Shown here: positions 50,736 through 55,059 of the stretch, piece after piece
How positions within the stretch are numbered: the first letter of the stretch is position 1
Layout of the letters: the number at the start of each line of letters is the position of its first letter
NCBI GenBank assembly: GCA_947645675.1
Contig: CANSDP010000012.1
Span: 1 to 55,059, forward strand
DNA from: an uncultured Bacillota bacterium
GTDB taxonomy: Bacteria > Bacillota > Clostridia > Oscillospirales > Oscillospiraceae
Length of the DNA stretch: 55,059 bases
Direction of reading: 5' to 3'
Translations under genes and position numbers: made by a program
Notes under the pieces: generated by a model
What the model saw: only the letters and a program-made list of their open reading frames with translations
What the model was told of the DNA's origin: nothing
The model's database searches: none

Positions 50736-51926
50736 TCAGCCCCGAAGCTCCAACAGCTTCTGCTTCAGCTCGCCCTCGATGCGGCCCAGCTCCTTCTCTG
50801 CCTCTTTCCGCTTTTGGGCGCCCTCGGTCTGAATCTTCATCACCTCGTCCAGGGTGGTGATAAGCTGTTGGTTGGTGTGCTGGAGGGTTTCGATGGAGAC
50901 CACGCTCCGCTCGGCCTCCCGGGCGGTCTCGATGGTGCCCATCTTGAGCATGTCGGCGTTCTTCTTCAGCAGCTCGTTGGTCATGTTGGTCACCGCGCTC
51001 TGGGCCGCGGTGGCCTGGCGGGAGTGCTCCAGGCCCAGGGAGAGCACCATCTGGCTCTTCCACAGGGGGATGGTGTTCACCAGGGAGGACTGGATCTTCT
51101 CCAGCATCTGGGTGTCGTTGTTCTGGAGCAGGCGGGTCTGAGGACCCATCTGGATGGAGATCATCCGGGTGAGCTCCAGGTCGTGGAGCTTCTTCTCAAA
51201 CCGGCTGCACAGGTTGGCGAAGTCGTTGTAGGCCTGGGCGTCCTCCTGGGCCCCGGTGGTCTCCGCCTTCTTTTTCAGGTCGGCCAGGTCGTGAGTCCGC
51301 AGGTATTCCAGCCGCTTCTTGCCGGCCAGGATATACATGGTGAGCTCCTTGTAATACTTGGTGTTCAGCTCATACATCTGGTCGAACATGGCCACGTCCT
51401 TCATCAGGGTGACCTGGTGGTTCTCCAGCACCTTGACAATCTTCTCCACGTTGACCTCGGCCTTGGCGTAGCTGGCCTTCATGGCCTCCAGCTCGTTTTT
51501 CTTCTTCTGGAAGAAGCCGCCGATGCCCTTCTTCTCGGTCTGGCCGAAGGTCTTCAGCTCCACCACCAGGGAGGACAGGGCCTCGCCTACCTCGCCCAGG
51601 TCCTTGGTGCGCACGTTGTTCAGGGCGTTCTCAGAGAAGGCGGCGATGTTCTTCTGGGCCGCCGCGCCGTAGTTCAGCACCAGATTGCTGTCGGTGACAT
51701 CAATCTTCTTGGAAAAATCCTCCACCATCTTCTTCTCCGCCTCGCTGAGCATGGACTCGTCCAGCTTGACGGCGTTGGCGTCCCGGGCGGCCTGGACAGA
51801 CTCGTCCACCGCCGCAGTGGCGGGGGCGGTGGGCTCCAACGTCAGCGCCGGGGCCTCCACCGCCTGGGCGGCGGAGGGCTCAAAGGTCAGTTCGGGAGTT
51901 GTGTTCAGGTTCAGTTCGTCACTCAT
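50736..51926 (-). CDS. telA: Toxic anion resistance protein TelA
   Basis: A 396-residue cytosolic, largely helical protein of the TelA/YceH family. It has the DLGEVGEALSSLVVELKTF segment near residue 95, then EKKGIGGFFQKKKNELEAMKA, and the C-terminal LQNNDTQMLEKIQSSLVNTIPLWKSQMVLSLGLEHSRQA block typical of the family. ATG at 51926 follows GGAGGAAC. It is downstream of an XpaC-like gene, a pairing common in Firmicutes. Tellurite resistance is family lore; the true function is unclear. Confidence 0.93.
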   Translation of the reverse strand: MSDELNLNTTPELTFEPSAAQAVEAPALTLEPTAPATAAVDESVQAARDANAVKLDESMLSEAEKKMVEDFSKKIDVTDSNLVLNYGAAAQKNIAAFSENALNNVRTKDLGEVGEALSSLVVELKTFGQTEKKGIGGFFQKKKNELEAMKASYAKAEVNVEKIVKVLENHQVTLMKDVAMFDQMYELNTKYYKELTMYILAGKKRLEYLRTHDLADLKKKAETTGAQEDAQAYNDFANLCSRFEKKLHDLELTRMISIQMGPQTRLLQNNDTQMLEKIQSSLVNTIPLWKSQMVLSLGLEHSRQATAAQSAVTNMTNELLKKNADMLKMGTIETAREAERSVVSIETLQHTNQQLITTLDEVMKIQTEGAQKRKEAEKELGRIEGELKQKLLELRG

Positions 51927-51958
51927 TCTTCAGTTCCTCCTGTATCGTGTTATATTTT

Positions 51959-52026
51959 GTAGGGGCGGCTTGCGGTTGCCCGTTCCTCATTCGCATACCA
52001 CCTCAGACGGATGATATCCGCCCCTA
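51959..52026. repeat. TGTAGGGGCGG...CCGCCCCTA palindromic element
   Basis: A second copy of the class at 40544: TGTAGGGGCGG at one end, GATATCCGCCCCTA at the other, with a divergent middle. It lies in the telA-xpaC intergenic gap. Confidence 0.8.
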
Positions 52027-52039
52027 CGAAATGATGGTC

Positions 52040-52121
52040 TGTAGGGCGCGACGACCCCGGCGCGCCGTATATGAGCCGGTGGAAATTCAGAAGACGGCGG
52101 GCCGGGTCGTCCCGCCCTACA
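52040..52121. repeat. TGTAGGGCG...CGCCCTACA palindromic element
   Basis: An 82-bp element with TGTAGGGCGCGACGACCCCGG at one end and CCGGGTCGTCCCGCCCTACA at the other. It is a separate family from its neighbour. Its terminal CTA supplies the stop codon of the XpaC-like gene at 52117. Confidence 0.85.
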
Positions 52122-52821
52122 GCTCCAGCTTGGGTCCGTCCGCCCCGCCGGTGGGTCTGGAGCCTCCGGACAGCCCCTCCTGGGCCAGCAGGTTCTCCAT
52201 CACGGTGATGTCGGTGGAGATATCCAGGGCCTCGTCGCCAAAGAGGGCGTCCAGCTGCTTGTCAAAGGCGGCGCACAGGGTGTCCAGCATAGTCTCCACC
52301 TTCTGTTTGGTAGCGTCGATGTTGCTGCCCGAGACGCCGGCGGAGTCCATCCGGTCGTAGGCGTTGAGCAGCTTGATGGTGGTGGGCAGGAAGTAGTCCA
52401 GAAACCGGGAGATCTGGGGCTGCTTGGCCGGGTCGGCAATCACATGGTCGATGATCTTCCCTGTGACCTCCTCCAGATGGTCGATCTGGTCGGAGATCTT
52501 CTCGTCAGGGATGGCGTCGTTGAGCCGCCGAAGCTCGGAGACGGCCCGCTCCTTCTCCTTCCGGAGGGCGGCGAGCTTCGGGTCCTCCGGCTCCTTGGGC
52601 TTTTTGGACTCCTGTTTTTTGGCCTGCTCCTGGGGGGCTCCGGGGGTCTGATAGACCTTGTCGGGGAAAATGGCTTTCCCGGCCACAAAGACCGCCAGGG
52701 ACAGTCCGGCGCACAGGAGATAGTGGACCGGGCTGTTCAGGGGAAGCAGAAGGGCGTAGCCCAGCCAGACAAGACCTACCAGATAGATGGGCAGGACGGA
52801 TACTTTTTTGTGGGTGGTCAT
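52117..52821 (-). CDS. XpaC-like membrane protein, short form
   Basis: A 234-residue protein. Two hydrophobic helices lie near residues 10-50 and a charged linker follows. The C-terminal XpaC domain covers about 100-215 (SRFLDYFLPTTIKLLNAYDRMD). It shares the domain with the protein at 35875 but lacks the winged-helix segment. ATG at 52821 follows GGAGGTG; the frame starts 5 codons upstream. Its TAG stop is in a repeat. It sits upstream of telA and is probably co-transcribed. Confidence 0.85.
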   Translation of the reverse strand: MTTHKKVSVLPIYLVGLVWLGYALLLPLNSPVHYLLCAGLSLAVFVAGKAIFPDKVYQTPGAPQEQAKKQESKKPKEPEDPKLAALRKEKERAVSELRRLNDAIPDEKISDQIDHLEEVTGKIIDHVIADPAKQPQISRFLDYFLPTTIKLLNAYDRMDSAGVSGSNIDATKQKVETMLDTLCAAFDKQLDALFGDEALDISTDITVMENLLAQEGLSGGSRPTGGADGPKLEL

Positions 52822-52852
52822 AGGGCACCTCCGCATGGTGTATATACATGGT

Positions 52853-52882
52853 ATTTTACCCCCAAAAGCCGTAAGGTGTCAA
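52853..52882 (-). promoter_or_regulatory. Promoter of XpaC-telA operon
   Basis: The minus strand has TTGACA (52877-52882), 18 bp, TAAAAT (52853-52858). It diverges from the patatin promoter a few bases away. Confidence 0.8.
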
Positions 52883-52897
52883 GGAAATTGGAACAGT

Positions 52898-52926
52898 TTG
52901 CAAAATTGGCCGGGAAGGGGTATAAT
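52898..52926 (+). promoter_or_regulatory. Patatin gene promoter
   Basis: TTGCAA (52898-52903), 17 bp, TATAAT (52921-52926), 47 bases before the ATG. Confidence 0.82.
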
Positions 52927-52972
52927 AGAACGCAGCAATGAAAAAGCGCCCGGCGCGGGCGCGGGAGGTTTT

Positions 52973-53821
52973 ATGAAAACAGGCTTGGTATTGGAGGGCG
53001 GGGCCCTCCGGGCAATTTTTTCCTGCGGCGTGTGCGACGCCCTGCTGGAGGGCGGAGTCATGACCGATTATGTAATCGGCGTGTCGGCGGGCATCGCCTA
53101 TGGGGTGAGCTACGTGTCCAGACAGCCCCGGCGCAATCTGGAGGTGGTCACCCGCTACGCCCCGGACAAGCGGTACATGGGGCTGCGGAACCTGACCGAC
53201 AAGGAAAACCGGAGCTATTTCGGCCTGAAATTCGGGTTCAGCACCATTCCCAACGAGCTGGTCCCCTTCGATTACGACACCTTCGCCGCTTTTCCCGGCG
53301 AGGTAGAGGCGGTGGTCACCAACCTGAACACCGGACGGGCGGACTATCTGCCCGTCCCCCGGCATGACGAGGAGTCCACCGTCCTTCAGGCCAGCTGTGC
53401 CATGCCCCTGATGTTTCCCATCTTCGAGATCAACGGCCAGCCCTACCTGGACGGAGGCATTGGCGACGCCATCCCCTGGCGGCGGGCGCTGGAGAAATGC
53501 GATCGGGTGGCGGTGGTCCTCACCCGGCCCCGGAGCTACCGGCGGAAGCCCGACCCCGCGCTGAAGGTGATCCGCAAGCAGTACGCCGGTTATCCCCGCT
53601 TCGTCCAGGCCATGGAGCGCTGGGCGGAGACCTATAACCGGGACCGGGAGGCCCTGTTCCAGGCGGAGCGGGAGGGAAAGCTGCTGGTCATCGCCCCCCG
53701 GACCACCCTGGGCGTGTCCCGGACGGAGCGGGACGTGGAGAAGCTCCGCCTGCTTTGGGCGGAGGGCTATCAGGGTGCCGTGGACCGCATGGAGGAAATC
53801 AGAGATTATCTGCGAGGCTGA
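52973..53821 (+). CDS. Patatin-like phospholipase
   Basis: A 282-residue hydrolase of the RssA/YjjU-like patatin group. The oxyanion-hole GLVLEGGALRA is at the start, the nucleophile GVSAG is at 36-40 (Ser38) and the catalytic aspartate is in DGG at 160-162. ATG at 52973 follows GGGAGG. It has its own promoter and diverges from the XpaC-telA genes. It acts on lipids or lipid-like esters; the natural substrate is unknown. Confidence 0.92.
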   Translation: MKTGLVLEGGALRAIFSCGVCDALLEGGVMTDYVIGVSAGIAYGVSYVSRQPRRNLEVVTRYAPDKRYMGLRNLTDKENRSYFGLKFGFSTIPNELVPFDYDTFAAFPGEVEAVVTNLNTGRADYLPVPRHDEESTVLQASCAMPLMFPIFEINGQPYLDGGIGDAIPWRRALEKCDRVAVVLTRPRSYRRKPDPALKVIRKQYAGYPRFVQAMERWAETYNRDREALFQAEREGKLLVIAPRTTLGVSRTERDVEKLRLLWAEGYQGAVDRMEEIRDYLRG

Positions 53822-54008
53822 GGGCCGTCCCGGCCCGTCCCGCCTGGTTGGGCTGGAGGGCGTAGAGGTTCAGGGTATCCCCCACGATGGTGAAAAAGGC
53901 CCCCAGCTTGGCCAGATTGGCCTGGCTCTGCCCCTGAGCCAGCGCGGCCGAGAGGGCCACAGCCATGGTGAGCAATTCGCCGCTGTTGGCGTTGTAAATG
54001 GAAGACAA
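53799..54008 (-). CDS. Small DUF6774-like protein, 69 aa
   Basis: A small protein with LAKLGAFFTIVGDTLNLYALQ in its second half, resembling the DUF6774 group of clostridial small proteins. The start is TTG at 54008 behind GGGGGTGG. It overlaps the end of the patatin gene on the opposite strand by 23 bp. Function unknown. Confidence 0.6.
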   Translation of the reverse strand: MSSIYNANSGELLTMAVALSAALAQGQSQANLAKLGAFFTIVGDTLNLYALQPNQAGRAGTALSLADNL

Positions 54009-54074
54009 TCAGACCACCCCCGAGCTATTTTATGACAGACGGCCCCTGTCCGGTGCCAGAATAAGGAGTTTTTT

Positions 54075-54482
54075 ATGAAAATCGTAGTGATAGACGGCCA
54101 GGGCGGCCGTCTGGGCGGACTTCTGGTGGAGCGGGTTAAGGCCCGCCTGCCTCAGGCCCGGGTGTACGCTCTGGGCACCAACACCGCCGCCACCGCCGCC
54201 ATGCTCAAGGCGGGGGCCGACTTTGGCGCCACCGGGGAAAATCCGGTGGTCCGCAATGTGATGGACGCCGACGGGGTGCTGGGGCCGGTGGGCGTCGTCG
54301 TGGCCAACGCGATCCTGGGGGAGGTCACCCCCGCGATGGCCGAGGCGGTGGGCAGCTGCCGGGCCAAAAAATTTCTGGTGCCCATGAACAGCTGCGGCGT
54401 GGTGGTGGCCGGGGTGGAGGAGCTGCCCCTGCCCGCCTATGTGGCCCGGGCGGTGGACGCCCTGGCCGGAATTTTCGATTGA
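54075..54482 (+). CDS. DUF3842 family protein
   Basis: A 135-residue protein of unknown function that begins MKIVVIDGQGGRLGGLLVE, a Rossmann-like start, and continues with VYALGTNTAATAAMLKAGAD and KFLVPMNSCGVVVAGVEE. This pattern is the DUF3842 family, frequent in clostridia. ATG at 54075 follows AAGGAG. It lies just ahead of a tRNA gene. Confidence 0.88.
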   Translation: MKIVVIDGQGGRLGGLLVERVKARLPQARVYALGTNTAATAAMLKAGADFGATGENPVVRNVMDADGVLGPVGVVVANAILGEVTPAMAEAVGSCRAKKFLVPMNSCGVVVAGVEELPLPAYVARAVDALAGIFD

Positions 54483-54518
54483 CTTTTTTTCCGCTGTCCT
54501 GTATCATAAGTTCGTCAA

Positions 54519-54603
54519 GCGGGTATGGCGGAATTGGCAGACGCGCAGGATTTAGGTTCCTGTGAAGCAATTCGTGTGGGTTCGACCCCCACTACCCGTA
54601 CCA
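54519..54603 (+). tRNA. tRNA-Leu (anticodon UAG)
   Basis: An 85-nt class II tRNA with acceptor GCGGGTA/TACCCGT, D-loop GGCGGAATTGGCAGACGCGC, anticodon loop with TTTAGGT (anticodon TAG), a long variable arm, T-loop GGTTCGACCCC and an encoded CCA. It reads CUA leucine codons. A terminator follows. Confidence 0.95.
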
Positions 54604-54608
54604 TTAAT

Positions 54609-54645
54609 AAGACAGGCCGCCAAGGGGGTGGTCTGTCTTATTTTT
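54609..54645 (+). terminator. Terminator after tRNA-Leu
   Basis: An imperfect stem (AAGACAGGCCGCC with GGGTGGTCTGTCTT) is followed by ATTTTTAT. It ends the tRNA transcript. Confidence 0.82.
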
Positions 54646-54746
54646 ATAAAATTTTCTTAGCTGATGTACGCAAACATACAACTTTATAAAGATTTCTCCT
54701 TACAGGTATAAAGATTTTCAATTACTGCTTGTAAAGGAGAAGGTAA

Positions 54747-55022
54747 ATGTATTTCAAACGTTGTGCCGGGACGCTCTGTCTGTGGAAATCGGATGGGCCA
54801 CGTTGGGTCAAGTGGGTACATCACTCAGAAGGCGGTTCCCACTGCCAAGTATGCTTGATGCTGGATGGATGCCTATTTCTGGAGGGTAAAACTCCCCCAT
54901 GGCCTCATCATCCAAACTGCCATTGTACATTGGAACCTGTTGACTATGCTGTTGTATTGTTAAGTATTTCTGCTGATAGTGATTACGGCAAATTTGATCC
55001 TTATCTATTTAGGGTCTACTGA
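54747..55022 (+). CDS. 91-aa phage Mu gpF-like C-terminal fragment
   Basis: A short protein with the motif VHHSEGGSHCQVCLMLDGC and then PPWPHHPNCHC, the zinc-binding-like cysteine and histidine pattern of the C-terminus of Mu F-type/SPP1 gp7-type head morphogenesis proteins. The domains that normally precede it are missing, so this is a fragment or a small free-standing relative. ATG at 54747 follows AAAGGAG. The surrounding DNA is clearly AT-richer than the rest of the window. Confidence 0.65.
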   Translation: MYFKRCAGTLCLWKSDGPRWVKWVHHSEGGSHCQVCLMLDGCLFLEGKTPPWPHHPNCHCTLEPVDYAVVLLSISADSDYGKFDPYLFRVY

Positions 55023-55059
55023 AAAAGCCAAAAGCCACAATAAAAATGCGGGGGTATGA

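Noticed and set aside
1-55059. CRISPR array or insertion sequence
   Set aside because: No regularly spaced direct repeats and no transposase-like protein found; the repeats seen are isolated palindromes.

Overview
The window is high-GC DNA from an anaerobic, spore-forming Firmicute, most likely of the Oscillospiraceae (Flavonifractor/Lawsonibacter/Pseudoflavonifractor type). The evidence is the S-box-controlled metK, a SpoVAC homologue, a Bacillus-type glgBCDAP cluster, strong AGGAGG ribosome sites with frequent GTG/TTG starts, and short palindromic repeats resembling those of gut clostridia. The genus is an inference.

Layout: (1) 1-7374, housekeeping. metK (cut by the window start) sits behind a SAM-I riboswitch, followed by a 56-residue ferredoxin, an ECF sigma/anti-sigma pair, dusB, a DUF815 ATPase, and a TetR repressor with an MFS exporter and two matching operators. 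(2) 7371-20290, eighteen tightly packed minus-strand genes for a headed contractile-tail particle (PBSX/Mu-like). It encodes terminase, portal, protease, capsid, connectors, sheath, tube, LysM and hub proteins, spike, gp25, gpJ and gpI. I find no integrase, repressor, replication, lysis, tail-fibre or tape-measure gene. All reading frames are open. This is the strongest candidate for an undescribed system: a domesticated phage or gene-transfer-agent-like particle. (3) 20607-30646, a D-Ala-D-Ala carboxypeptidase and the complete glycogen operon glgB-C-D-A-P, with an unusual lysine-rich tail on GlgB. (4) 30708-37065, SpoVAC, a membrane protein, a phosphopantetheinyl transferase, a promoter-to-terminator intergenic region that probably makes a structured RNA of about 435 nt, a DUF2461 protein, a VanW protein and an XpaC-like membrane protein. 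(5) 37248-45167 (minus), one transcription unit encoding LarE-LarB-LarC (nickel-pincer nucleotide cofactor synthesis) followed by a five-gene nickel/peptide-type ABC importer. It starts from one promoter with a structured leader and terminator that looks like an undescribed riboswitch. No larA is present in the window. (6) 45183-49495, an Fbp-type (ferric iron-like) ABC importer. (7) 49640-52882, a TPM-domain protein, TelA and a second XpaC-like protein. (8) 52898-55059, a patatin-like hydrolase, two small conserved proteins, tRNA-Leu(UAG), and an AT-richer stretch with a 91-residue Mu gpF-like fragment that may be the edge of an island.

Three palindromic repeat families are scattered between genes, including inside the particle cluster and the nickel operon. 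In two places a repeat supplies the stop codon of a gene. No CRISPR array, rRNA or transposase was found.
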